Shown in pieces: positions 49,801 through 56,435 of a stretch of 64,000 nt of DNA. The position numbers were made by a program, and so were the translations under genes. The number at the start of each line of letters is the position of its first letter. Position 1 is the stretch's first letter. The notes under the pieces were generated by a model. That model saw only the letters and a list, made by a program, of their open reading frames with translations. It ran no database searches and was not told the DNA's origin. The stretch lies in the NCBI RefSeq assembly GCF_000150275.1, contig NW_002060961.1:1264982-1328981 (forward strand), read 5' to 3'. The stretch is from Trichoplax adhaerens (Eukaryota; Placozoa; Uniplacotomia; Trichoplacea; Trichoplacidae).

Positions 49801-51361
49801 TAACTATAATGGCAATTATACTTGCCAGTAAGAATTTTACAAATGCGAAAAGTGAAAATCTAGAGAAGGGACAGGAAGAGTTTTCTATTTATAAGTCAGT
49901 ATCGCGAGTGCTTGCTGTTTTATAGTTTATACTAAGATTCAATGAATTATTAAGATTAACTAGTATCCTAATATATTCGCTTCATTTATTTGGGTTCATA
50001 GGCATTATCTGATCAGGGCCTTTTTTCTGCTCTTATTGATAGCTGTTGGTTGGACTTTATTTGTTTTGTTCATCATATATAATCATATCATATTGCAATA
50101 TGCCTTCGCAATTCTTAGTTTTCTACAGGTATTGGATTAATTTGGAACTTTTCTTTTTCTTTATTGATTTCTTTAACTAATTTAAAGCTGACTATTATTA
50201 TGAATGCCATACATAGATATTTAGACTTTCGGAGTTGTAAATATGTAGACAATTTAATTCACGTACTAGATTACTTCACAATATATTAACAATATTTTAT
50301 CAATTAGGGACTGTATGTATTTGTATTTTATGGCATTCAAAAGATAATTCTGAAAAATGATGATTGGGTAAATGCAGCACTTAAACGTAGCAAATAGTTT
50401 TATTTCTTAAATTGAAATTTACTAAAACTACGACAATAATAAAGTATTGAAATACTACGTACTAAAATTATGCTGAGCATGAATTAATTTTTATTAAAAT
50501 TCATCAAATAGGAGAAATCATCAGTAAAGACAATGGATACAGGTCGCGGTGATTCTTTTACATCCAGAAGGTATTGCGATTTATTCTGACTCATTAAAAT
50601 AAATTGGAGTTATTTTCATACGGTGCAAGGCTTTCGCTTCAGCTATTCCTTAAAATGTGATAACTATTCATCGTACGAATGGTTACATTATTTTAGTAGT
50701 AGTAATAAACAATAACATTATTCTATAGTCTGTACAAAGCATTTATTACTGTTTGATGTTGTAATCACGTTAGCTTAGCTTGTATTCTTACTGGCGAAGT
50801 TCATGTATTCGATAAATGTCTACAGTTTTAAGAGGATCATTCAGCTAACTAAATAATTTTAAACTTAGCTGTGCGGTACTCTTATGACTTATATTACAGT
50901 ACTTGATAGTAGTTACCTAAATAAGGATTAGCCCATTAAAAGATGGAATAACCTATTAAAGTGCTTCTAAATTAGTTTAGGATATACTTCATAGCGGCAT
51001 AAATATTTCCTTTCTAAGCTACTTTATAATGCAGTTAATAATTACTACTCGAATACCTTTATGATTAGAAAAACTGGGCCACCAGAGCCAGATTCTATTA
51101 ATGTTTACGAAGATACTGATGTAAATAACGTTGCTTACGAGGAAGTAATGGCAAGTAGAAACATTAGACACATTCATGATGTAATTTATTCATTATAAAT
51201 TCGCTCACTACCTAAATTTTCCTATTTTACAAATGGAGTGTAAATATATGCACTGTATGTTTACAATTAATTTATACGCACTTTATCATAACCATGATTT
51301 TTTACCACTGATACAGATTGAAACTCCACCATCAAGTATGGAAGATTCGGTCCGGTTTTAA
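31791..51361 (+). CDS. Giant adhesion GPCR with IgGFc-binding, Ig, FN3, HRM, GAIN, GPS and 7TM modules
   Basis: I assembled this gene of about 38 exons by matching GT/AG sites and codon phase. Every junction closes in phase except for lesions in two Ig exons. Module order: signal peptide, Ig, IgGFc-binding, Ig, IgGFc-binding, Ig, Ig, Ig, eight FN3, Ig, HRM, GAIN, GPS, 7TM, tail. The total is about 2,900 codons. Adhesion GPCRs cleave themselves at the GPS and are activated by the tethered N-terminus of the 7TM fragment. Here the cleavage motif CNHTTTFASL and the TM3/ECL2 cysteines are present, so the signalling part looks sound. The large ectodomain should bind other cells, matrix or mucus-like ligands (inference). 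Two Ig exons have single-base frame errors, one Ig exon is cut by an N gap, and an extra FN3 exon is decayed. If the lesions are real they require exon skipping, which the phase 1-1 exons allow. The alternative is an inactive allele or draft sequence errors. Confidence 0.85.
31976..32259 (+). CDS. Receptor Ig domain 1 exon, with apparent 1-base deletion
   Basis: I-set-like Ig: VTISCQAFG (first Cys), KWFKDG (Trp) and DQGSYRCEFSN (second Cys). The acceptor TATAG ends at 31975. By comparison with the other Ig exons, which finish in a strand like NASIRIFG or IAKVLVEG, the end should read ATIIVYG followed by the donor GTATGC at 32260. As given, GCCACATAATCG runs into TAA at 32248-32250. The exon is 284 bases where a phase 1-1 exon needs 285, so one base is missing next to position 32247. 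A weaker in-phase GT inside the last strand could bypass the error. Confidence 0.8.
32833..34104 (+). CDS. Receptor IgGFc-binding domain 1
   Basis: One 1,272-base phase 1-1 exon encodes a complete IgGFc-binding protein N-terminal type domain (the FCGBP family). It starts at SNRGREFYISF. Typical landmarks are FPIPLYGKKYVIATY, VGIFSGNECANIP...C...FEQFLPA, VYRVVAAYDNTTVD-type text (here IYRVVAAYDNTTVD), ERSDPFLTLVPA-like SDPFLTLVPAIEHY and the closing QYGWSSQGIAYGF. Many N-glycosylation sequons are visible. In vertebrates this domain lies at the N-terminus of the mucus protein FCGBP. Its ligand here is unknown. The acceptor GATAG ends at 32832 and the donor GTAAGC starts at 34105. Confidence 0.88.
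34165..34206. repeat. TA-rich microsatellite
   Basis: An imperfect (TA)n tract in the intron after the first IgGFc-binding exon. No other feature. Confidence 0.6.
34603..34890 (+). CDS. Receptor Ig domain 2 exon
   Basis: A 288-base phase 1-1 exon: VITLQPDDQNNTLG, IQLECTG (Cys), LVWLKNG (Trp), FGTYQCQFSNSRG (Cys), ending ASIRIFG before the donor GTAAAG. The acceptor TTTTTAG ends at 34602. Complete and undamaged. Confidence 0.85.
35847..37121 (+). CDS. Receptor IgGFc-binding domain 2
   Basis: A 1,275-base phase 1-1 exon, homologous along its length to the exon at 32833. Landmarks are VSSRGRDFCLGI, LPSSFYGKKYVAATY, VAVITGNKCANVP...FCDVL...HLPP, TVYRVIAAYDNTVV, TGDPFIIAVPSVDDF and QYAWNSQSTSYGL. 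The acceptor GAATAG ends at 35846 and the donor GTAAGT starts at 37122. The divergence from the first copy shows that the duplication is old. No stop or shift is seen. Confidence 0.88.
37833..38113 (+). CDS. Receptor Ig domain 3 exon, interrupted by N gap
   Basis: The acceptor TTTTAG ends at 37832. The frame reads DYPKITQHPESANLLNGSTA up to the gap. After the gap it reads GEPLENYDN and SADNYQCRYSNSKG (second Cys), then NKANLYVYG and the donor GTATAT at 38114. The first Cys and the Trp fall in the gap at 37895-37944. Both flanks are in phase only if the true gap length is a multiple of three, so 50 is a nominal size. About 20-25 codons are expected. Confidence 0.75.
37895..37944. other. Assembly gap (50 N)
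   Basis: Fifty unknown bases inside the third Ig exon of the receptor. The length is not compatible with the reading frame on both sides, so it is a placeholder. Confidence 0.98.
38246..38492 (+). CDS. Receptor Ig domain 4 exon, with frameshift
   Basis: Ig fold: NITLSCYAIG (Cys), TITWMKSG (Trp), then after a frame change VTLEDSGDYRCTLSN (Cys), ending SNIIVYG at the donor GTAAGT. The acceptor CGCAG ends at 38245. The exon is 247 bases, one too many for phase 1-1. The frame breaks at CGTTGAAAAT, with TGA at 38395-38397. One surplus T at 38394-38395 explains it. It could be a draft error or real decay. Skipping the exon would keep the frame. Confidence 0.75.
38720..39016 (+). CDS. Receptor Ig domain 5 exon
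   Basis: A 297-base phase 1-1 exon: KVIDLQCQGSS (Cys), MISWLKNN (Trp), YNHSDIYRCRVYNPH (Cys), ending NIAIVIQG before the donor GTATGG. The acceptor TATAG ends at 38719. Intact. It closes the N-terminal Ig/IgGFc block before the FN3 array. Confidence 0.85.
39124..39438 (+). CDS. Receptor FN3 domain 1 exon
   Basis: A 315-base phase 1-1 exon. The fibronectin III pattern is clear: DPPNPVRNLSISNI, SISVSWLPPKHDGYSPIMNY, LKPFTVYYLRTWANNVIGNS and QVKTDEAG. The acceptor CTCGCAG ends at 39123 and the donor GTAAGA starts at 39439. This copy resembles classic FN3 units more than those of the later array. Confidence 0.85.
39655..39960 (+). CDS. Receptor FN3 domain 2 exon
   Basis: A 306-base phase 1-1 exon: APSLPIRAGIAL, SIQINWKPPVITNGILGYRV, LEADHLYYYQIIPYN, ending SHEDG before the donor GTAAAT. 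The acceptor TTACAG ends at 39654. Intact. Confidence 0.82.
40441..40866. repeat. Intronic two-copy tandem repeat (about 230-bp period)
   Basis: Within the 1-kb intron between FN3 exons 2 and 3, 40441-40640 and 40671-40866 share blocks in order. These are CCAA(A)GGATTA[C/T]TA, AGTATCATTAA, TTTAGTAAA[T/C]GAAAAT, ACACGATC/ACGCGATC, GTTTGCTTAT and AGTACATTTATTATACC/AGTGTATTTCTTAATTATGCC. The offset is about 229 bp. It is not coding and does not resemble a decayed FN3. Confidence 0.7.
40961..41257 (+). CDS. Receptor FN3 domain 3 exon
   Basis: A 297-base phase 1-1 exon that is easy to miss because it has no early Met: APTAYPRNITLINSS, LSLLWHTIPLSDHNGVII, AYTTYKIIMSAATFVGYGPE. The acceptor ATATAG ends at 40960. 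The donor is GTTAGA at 41258. It belongs to a family of near-identical-length exons with the signature (D/H)xNG and AATxxGYGPxSP. Confidence 0.83.
41738..42034 (+). CDS. Receptor FN3 domain 4 exon
   Basis: A 297-base phase 1-1 exon: VPSFYPLEVNATAIS, INVTWKPPPMLHRNGIITRY, FTNYSITLKAATIIGFGPQS, ending WEAG before the donor GTTAGC. The acceptor ATCAG ends at 41737. Intact. Confidence 0.85.
42129..42424 (+). pseudogene. Decayed FN3 exon inside the receptor gene
   Basis: The acceptor (TTAG, ending at 42128) and donor (GCAG/GTTGCT at 42425) positions are kept, but the coding frame is broken. The text reads VPQSYHRNISGKPLSAK, then a frame loss, then SSLIS, a TAG where the FN3 core Trp (TGG) belongs, LPLSLTDRNGIII, and an intact remainder to SQAG. 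The length is 296, against 297 in its sister exons, which agrees with one lost base. Because it is phase 1-1, the flanking exons join in frame without it. Confidence 0.8.
42892..43188 (+). CDS. Receptor FN3 domain 5 exon
   Basis: A 297-base phase 1-1 exon: APTSYPQNLTLLAASSS, IYVNWQPLAFSDRNGYII, FTTYNIVIRAATVIGYGPPS, ending HQAG before the donor GTTTGA. The acceptor ATCAG ends at 42891. Intact. It is the closest relative of the decayed exon just upstream. Confidence 0.85.
43320..43622 (+). CDS. Receptor FN3 domain 6 exon
   Basis: A 303-base phase 1-1 exon: VPSSYPTKSNVVATSATS, LVVSWQALSERDWNGVITSF, YTVYNVTIKAATKVGYGPES, ending THQAG before the donor GTAATG. The acceptor TTACAG ends at 43319. 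Intact. Confidence 0.85.
43720..44136 (+). CDS. Receptor FN3 domain 7, split over two exons
   Basis: The only FN3 here with an internal intron. The first exon, 43720-43790, reads APTTSPQIRILFRVSNNS and VQIQWQ, then the donor GTTGCA. The 99-base intron ends ACTAG at 43889. The second exon, 43890-44136, reads VIQERNRNGVILGYYLF, RYQISLQAFTVAGVGPTS and DTLESG before the donor GTAAGA. The inner junction is phase 0 and the outer junctions are phase 1. Confidence 0.8.
44247..44549 (+). CDS. Receptor FN3 domain 8 exon
   Basis: A 303-base phase 1-1 exon: VPTAPPQVVNIAPTI, ANVSWTMPPVIHHNGIIRGY, KQNYSIQIAASTSVGIGPYT, ending TREAG before the donor GTATCT. The acceptor AACAG ends at 44246. Intact. Confidence 0.85.
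44623..44898 (+). CDS. Receptor Ig domain 6 exon
   Basis: A 276-base phase 1-1 exon: VGPVVTLSPQSVTVVAG, VNLECRATSDP (Cys), VQWKKDG (Trp), GDSGSYQCQFTNVKG (Cys), ending IAKVLVEG before the donor GTGAGA. The acceptor TTTTTAG ends at 44622. It lies between the FN3 array and the HRM, a common membrane-proximal arrangement in adhesion GPCRs. Confidence 0.87.
44950..45371 (+). CDS. Receptor hormone-receptor motif (HRM), two exons
   Basis: Exon 44950-45087 reads GFCLGEV, MRWAKTGAGQIATAACPISI. Exon 45265-45371 reads GNATRLCKLGSNGISSWEPV, then DTTGC. This follows the HRM pattern RWPxTxxGxxAxxxCPxxxxGxATRxCxxxGxWxxPDxxxC. The acceptors are TTTTAG at 44949 and CTAG at 45264. The donors are GTGATT and GTAAAT. 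HRM domains sit just before the GAIN domain in several adhesion GPCR groups. Confidence 0.85.
45468..47045 (+). CDS. Receptor GAIN domain, six exons
   Basis: The exons are 45468-45635, 45874-45942, 46094-46211, 46450-46602, 46683-46752 and 46928-47045. The phases close throughout (0-0, 0-0, 0-1, 1-1, 1-2, 2-0). Subdomain A helices are visible (NRTLFGGDIVATISALEKIN, NLFNVRNKEGW). Subdomain B strands follow (IELVIPGLAV, LVIVVYQTLKDLMP, RVVNSHVFSASLYPK, LSFPIRMTF). The GAIN fold holds the GPS and catalyses self-cleavage. The last acceptor is a tandem TAGCAG, so one extra serine codon may be included or left out. Confidence 0.82.
47414..47898 (+). CDS. Receptor GPS motif, two exons
   Basis: Exon 47414-47475 ends CSFWQPKS. 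Exon 47784-47898 continues SQCGWSPSGCWMGSESNSTH, then TVCYCNHTTTFASLYHDVQ. The four-cysteine, two-tryptophan GPS pattern is complete. Cleavage is expected between the Thr pair in HTT (cf. HLT in family members). That would expose the tethered agonist TFASLYHDVQ. The junction is phase 2 and the following exon starts in phase 0 at TM1. Confidence 0.9.
48129..50367 (+). CDS. Receptor seven-transmembrane domain, eight exons
   Basis: The exons are 48129-48226 (TM1, ITYVGCGISCLLLTITAVIY), 48566-48668 (TM2), 48801-48948 (TM3, QLCAGIATLLHFTILAAFAW), 49119-49200 (TM4), 49346-49412 (ECL2 VCWL and TM5 start), 49800-49894 (TM5 end and ICL3), 50002-50128 (TM6 to TM7 start) and 50308-50367 (TM7 end GLYVFVFYGI and helix 8). 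All phases close (0-2, 2-0, 0-1, 1-2, 2-0, 0-2, 2-0, 0-0). The TM3 Cys and the CWL Cys can form the conserved disulfide. This is class B2 type sequence. Confidence 0.87.
50512..51361 (+). CDS. Receptor cytoplasmic tail, three exons
   Basis: The exons are 50512-50570 (EKSSVKTMDTGRGDSFTS), 51069-51150 (KTGPPEPDSINVYEDTDV, NNVAYEEVM) and 51317-51361 (IETPPSSMEDSVRF, stop). The last intron would use a GC donor, ATG/GCAAGT at 51151, with acceptor ACAG at 51316. Phase 0 closes. If it is not spliced, translation reads on for about 16 residues to a TAA at about 51198. The tail is short, acidic and Ser/Thr-rich, with two tyrosines ten residues apart. Confidence 0.65.
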
Positions 51362-54300
51362 TATTTTGTTTCACCTGAAATCGTATGATAGCAAAATTGA
51401 CGGAGAAAGTGTTTGTCTTTATTAAAATTTTTTGCTACTCCTTCTCTCATAAATGTTATAAATCAAACTAAATTTTTTAAATAGAATTTTTCTTATCGTA
51501 AACTAAAAATTTCATTCATACATTCTAATAACAATTATTATTATAGCGCTGTATAAATTCGATATCATTTGTTCGCACCTACAATTTTCCTAAAACAGTA
51601 TGTCTTAATATGTAAACGTAAATATTTTTACCCGACGTATTTTTCTGTAGTTAATCTGTATTTCTAAAATAGCAATATTAAGCTTCCATTACTCTATCAC
51701 CATTTACTAGTATGCTTTTACCTGCTTACTCTGGTTATTTTTACTAATAGCTATTCTTGGGGGGGGAATATTTCTGCCATAGCATTATTAAATGGTTGTA
51801 GTAACGTAACCATTAGCTTTTGATGGTATCATGATTACTTATAATACTGAAATGGGCTTCTTAATAATTACGTCCCGTAGTGGCATCGATCTTAGTGACA
51901 CAGTTTATAATATTATTAGCAATCCTCGCTCTAATCGTGATGTATTTCAATTCCAAGTGTTTAGCTTTATGAAATTTTAAGTCTGAACATAATTATGAGT
52001 AGTTTTAAAATATACACTTATGCTCTTATGTATGTGCATCGATACTTTTATGGAATAAAAATTTTTAATATCCAGGGTAATGATTAAGATTCATAATTTT
52101 GTTATCGAAATAATGGTTCTTATTAGGCATTCATCAGACATGAAAATTTCTAAATTTTTAGGTAAAAGTTTTTCAAGTAATTTTGTATTTCTGAGACATT
52201 TTAGGAAACTTTTACGTTATTTAATTCTTTGTTTTGTTGATGACTGAACTATTAATCCTCAAATTTATATAAATAATGAGTATGATTGCTAATCATTTCA
52301 GAACAATTCTCAGGCATAAGGCATCTTTTTATTCGAACATAAACTTTAGATAAAGAATTCTTATTACGCTGTCGTATTCGATATTAAGTACTGAAATATA
52401 AGTAGGCATAAATAGCTACAGTACCCTATGCCCTCACTTCTTCAATAGAATGGTTAATTTATTTTACTAATTCCGTTAATCTATCATTATAATCAGGTTC
52501 AACATTTCTAAGGTAATGCCATGACTTGAACTATATCGCGTGAATATAGTAATCTGTATTTATATTTATCACATTCATTGCACAACTAATTTCGCACATT
52601 TTAAGACGCATGAAAATTGATTATAATAATAAAGGAATTTGTGATCGTTAGTTGGAATTGATCCAGGTTTAAATGTCATATGAACATGAAAAACTAATTA
52701 CCATACTTTGCGACTAGTCGTTTATTGCTATTATTTCTATCTCATCTGCGTAGACTTAGTTCAGTACCGTTTTTAGCACAGGTCTTTAGTTACGTTTAAC
52801 GCTATTTCAGTTTAAATTATATTGTAAATTCTAAATACTTAAAAGTGGAAATTTAATTTGATCTTAACTATATGCATGATGAATATGTTGTGTGCAACTT
52901 TTTAGTACTTATTAATATAATCCCATGGCTTTAATTTAATTACTTGTAGTTGGCGTTAATTCCATTACCTATGTAGTCGTATTGCTTTTCGTACGAATTT
53001 GTACGGTATTAGTTGCTAGGATATCGCAAATTTAAGAAGGTTTAGTTTTAATTCTAACTATGTAAATAAATACAATCCCTCTAAAGTTTCTTAGAACTTT
53101 TATCATATCTATATAGCATAACAAAATCTATTCTGTCTAGTTTACTCAACATGTAAATCACAGAGTAAATTTTATAGTAGCAGATTTTTTAAATAGTTTC
53201 CTTTCGGTTTGAAATGCTATGTAATAGGATAATAAACTCTGGTAGACTAGTAAATTTCTTTACAACAACAACAGATCTTACAAATCAAGGACTATGAACT
53301 AATTCTATAGATACAACGTAATTAATGAAAGAATAAGTAGCCTAACACGTTGAAAAATAAGATTGCGAACATAATCATTTACACTTATTCAATTTAGAAT
53401 GCAACCGACATTTTGTAATTAGACTTACCTTCACGTAAACGCAACACAGATATTATTAGCTTTTTTAAGCTTAAAAGTATAGTGAATTTCTCACATTGGC
53501 TTAGAAGATAATTGTATTTCAAACCTAAACGTGTAATAAGTTATTTTAATTGTGATACTGTCTTCTAATTTACTTACATGTAACATGAAACAGTTTTTGT
53601 TCTCATATCTCTCTGATGTACCATGGACTGCTAAAATAAAATCTATGTACTTTTAGAATTGATGTAAATCTTATAATAGAAGCGAATCTACGCTAGTTTT
53701 ACTCAGAATTGAGACTGCTCATATGCTGTTACCAACTTATTAGGTAATGAAAAATTCTAATCTTGCTTATTGCATTCTCATTCCATGTAAAAACTGTATT
53801 GCTGACTATTTTTAATATAATATCTTTTCAGAATTTATTGTTTAAATGCTAATAAAATAGAATATTTTTATAGGGTGCCTTAACGCTATCATAAGTTTTA
53901 AGTGTTAAGAAAATTAAGTACTCGCATGAAAGTGTGACTTAATCAGGTTTCACTAAGTTTATGTTAGATATGTATTCCATGGATATTACCTAATGGAAAA
54001 AATTACCACGCTGTAAATACAACTGATTTAAGGTGCTGATGCTATAGATTTTTAAAACGAAAGAAAGATTTCTATATAGCACAGTATTTAATTAAAGATG
54101 TCTATAGCTGAGGAAAGTATTGGAAAGATCGTGAATATAAAAATTTTAGGATTTTTATTTTGGATAACGGCATGATGGAAATGGATGATGATGACCGTTA
54201 ACTTGCATATTCCAACATATTACCGAAATTGCACTTATTTTTTTAATAGCCATTGTAATTCATGCGGTGTGTTTATTCATGAAGAAAAAATCAAACGTAA

Positions 54301-54680
54301 TATCGTGCACATTAACATAAAACATCGCCATAATTAATTGTTGGTATGATGTAATAGTCTTGTTTCTATAGGGAATGGTTCGCTATCTGCTGCCACTGGG
54401 TTTGCTGGATTAGCACAACAGAAATTTAAGCTAATATTGTACTTGTACAGTAGCCCTGACCATTTTGCAAAAATTACTTAAATTGACGGATATAGGCGTT
54501 ATAATTAAAAGAACTTTATTGTTTTATATGGATAGTCTAAGTCAAAATAAAACACGAAAATATACAGATGTGGATATTACTAAATTATCCTACGGTTCTT
54601 TTGTTGCGATCTTTATTTTAGAAATATTGCCGAAATGACATTACCGTTACTCATGCTGACAAATCTCTTACTTGAATAAT
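51362..54680. other. Intergenic, nothing recognised
   Basis: The 3' flank of the receptor (candidate ATTAAA near 51420) and about 3 kb of AT-rich DNA. I see no conserved-looking frame. A short stretch near 54371-54480 after a TATAG reads NGSLSAATGFAGLAQQKF, but I cannot assign it. Confidence 0.45.
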
Positions 54681-54683
54681 TAT

Positions 54684-55066
54684 AATTTTACCTACACGGA
54701 TCATGTCGCTCCACAAATTGGTTATTCTTGTCACCAATGTCCAGTAGGCTATATAGTTGATGGCTCAAATGTTATGATTATGATGAATATGAAAATAGTA
54801 CGCATTAATGTAGACAATCATGTTTTCATAAAGACGGCAGTTATACGTTTAGCTGTTTACTTGGATATCAACCCGATAGGCATTATTTTTGGGGTAGATC
54901 TTTTCAAATCATCAGTGCTGGATCTATCAACGGAAATAAGGTAGGTAATCCCACTAATTTTGCCTTCTGCGATCAAACCACAAGATACCTCAAAATTGAT
55001 GCAAAAAATGACGGAAGATATGGTTCTAACCGCTTCATTGAGTTGAGATCTGTTAAAATTGTTTCA
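54684..55066 (+). pseudogene. Relic of an EGF-like / discoidin-like extracellular protein
   Basis: One frame reads YSCHQCPVGYIVDGSN. After a one-base shift near 54770 the next frame reads CYDYDEYENSTH, a TAA (54806-54808), then CRQSCFHKDGSYTFSCLLGY. This is the calcium-binding EGF pattern DxDEC...HxC..C....GSYxCxCxxGY, with one Cys replaced by Tyr. Further on, TTRYLKIDAKNDGRYGSNRF and IELRSVKIV resemble the end of an F5/8-type C domain. The frame error and the stop argue against function. Confidence 0.55.
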
Positions 55067-55263
55067 CAATTAATAATAATTAGAAAAACAAGTTGGTACC
55101 TTGCTTTTCTGTAATTTTCAAATCAAAAAACCGAAGAAATTAATCATTTTACAATTGAATGCAGTTATGAGGAAACTATATCAATGGCATTATCGGATAT
55201 CATAATGAGAACTTATTTGACGAAAACAAGAGCCCTTTATTGTAATAAAGCGCTTTTTTTTAC

Positions 55264-55720
55264 TCAAGTGTAGAGTAATTCTTGTGTATAAGCTGGCTCA
55301 GATAGTATAACTCTAACCCTAGACCATCCCATTTTATCCAAAACTGTTTTAATACTTGCGATCAAATGTCCTAATGAGTTTCCAAATACTTGTCGATCCG
55401 TAACATACTTGAAATATTCAAAAAGAACTTTAGGGTCCATTTGATCGCAGTATTGAAACAATTGTTGATAGAATGGGATGGCCTACCTAAGCCTAATCTA
55501 ATCCTAAGGCTGTAAGTAATTGAAACCTTGATTGCTCCAAATCATATTGGCCTAGCATACTGTGGCATAAAAGCGCCAGAGGTTGAACTACCGTATCGTG
55601 CCGACTGTTGGTAAAAGCCAGATTCGCTCTAACTTCGTTGTCATGTTCTTGATTTTCTCGTAATGTACACAATTGACTCTAATTACCGATAGATGATTCG
55701 TTTACGAAAGACATGCTCAT
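55264..55720 (-). pseudogene. Intronless pseudogene of unknown family
   Basis: On the minus strand a frame opens at ATG 55718-55720 (MSMSFVNESSIGN), meets a TAG, and continues for about 60 residues (SQLCTLRENQEHDNEVRANL ... LLCHSMLGQYDLEQSRFQLL). It is then broken by further stops and a shift near 55490. It resumes as AIPFYQQLFQYCDQMDPKVL ... to a TGA at 55264. The text is protein-like, helical, with conserved-looking hydrophobic spacing, possibly a helical-repeat protein. I do not recognise it. The lack of introns suggests a processed copy or an intronless parent. Confidence 0.45.
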
Positions 55721-56435
55721 TTCCCCAATTTAGTTATTGGTGAAATTAATCCAATATAAAGCTCAAAGTTTTACCAAGAACGATAGCTATCAATTGATTC
55801 ATTGATTCATGTGCAGTAGTCGTCCATGACAACAGCATTAGACCGTACGGCACAATAATGCTTGTTGTCAGTTCAAAGTCCAACTTTGTTGACAGATTTG
55901 CCATCACATGCTCCATCTACTTTTCTCTACTGATTTAAAGTATTATAGTGGATAGCATACTATCGTCTTATTGTATCTGAAAGAGGTCCAAAAATGCTAT
56001 AGGCTCTGCTCCTTACTCCATGTTGTCTTCTACCCGATCGACTACTATCATGGCTAATAAAGCGAACATACGTAGGCAAGGGTGGCCGGCTAGCGTATGC
56101 GCACAACAATTACTGTACAGGACTTACGATGAAAATTATTGACGTAGTCTAATTAACGGTTCAGAGGTCATCGAGAAAGCCAAGCGGTCAAGCGATTAGC
56201 GTGTTCTTTCATCGTTCTACTTCTACTTGAGAGAGAAACGATATTGCTATCCTATTTCTTGTGGTAAATCTTGTTGAAATCTATTGCTAAGTAGTAAAAA
56301 TTGGTTCAGGGAAAATCGTTAGGTTAACTGATCTAGAGGAGAGCTTTTACTTTGTATGTTTACAGTTGGAAATTGATTCGCATTTCGTCTTGATTACTAC
56401 AGTACAGACAGAATCGATCGTTAATCACAACAGTC
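55721..56435. other. Intergenic and presumed promoter of ACADVL-like copy 3
   Basis: About 715 bases between the start of the minus-strand pseudogene and the plus-strand ACADVL-like start codon. The base composition is closer to even than in the surroundings around 56000-56250. It shows no resemblance to the upstream DNA of the other two ACADVL-like genes, and no core promoter motif is clear. Confidence 0.4.

Noticed and set aside
54672-54944. A 90-codon plus-strand open frame taken as a gene
   Set aside because: Only its first third matches the EGF-like text. The rest is the wrong frame of the relic, so the frame is open by chance after a shift.
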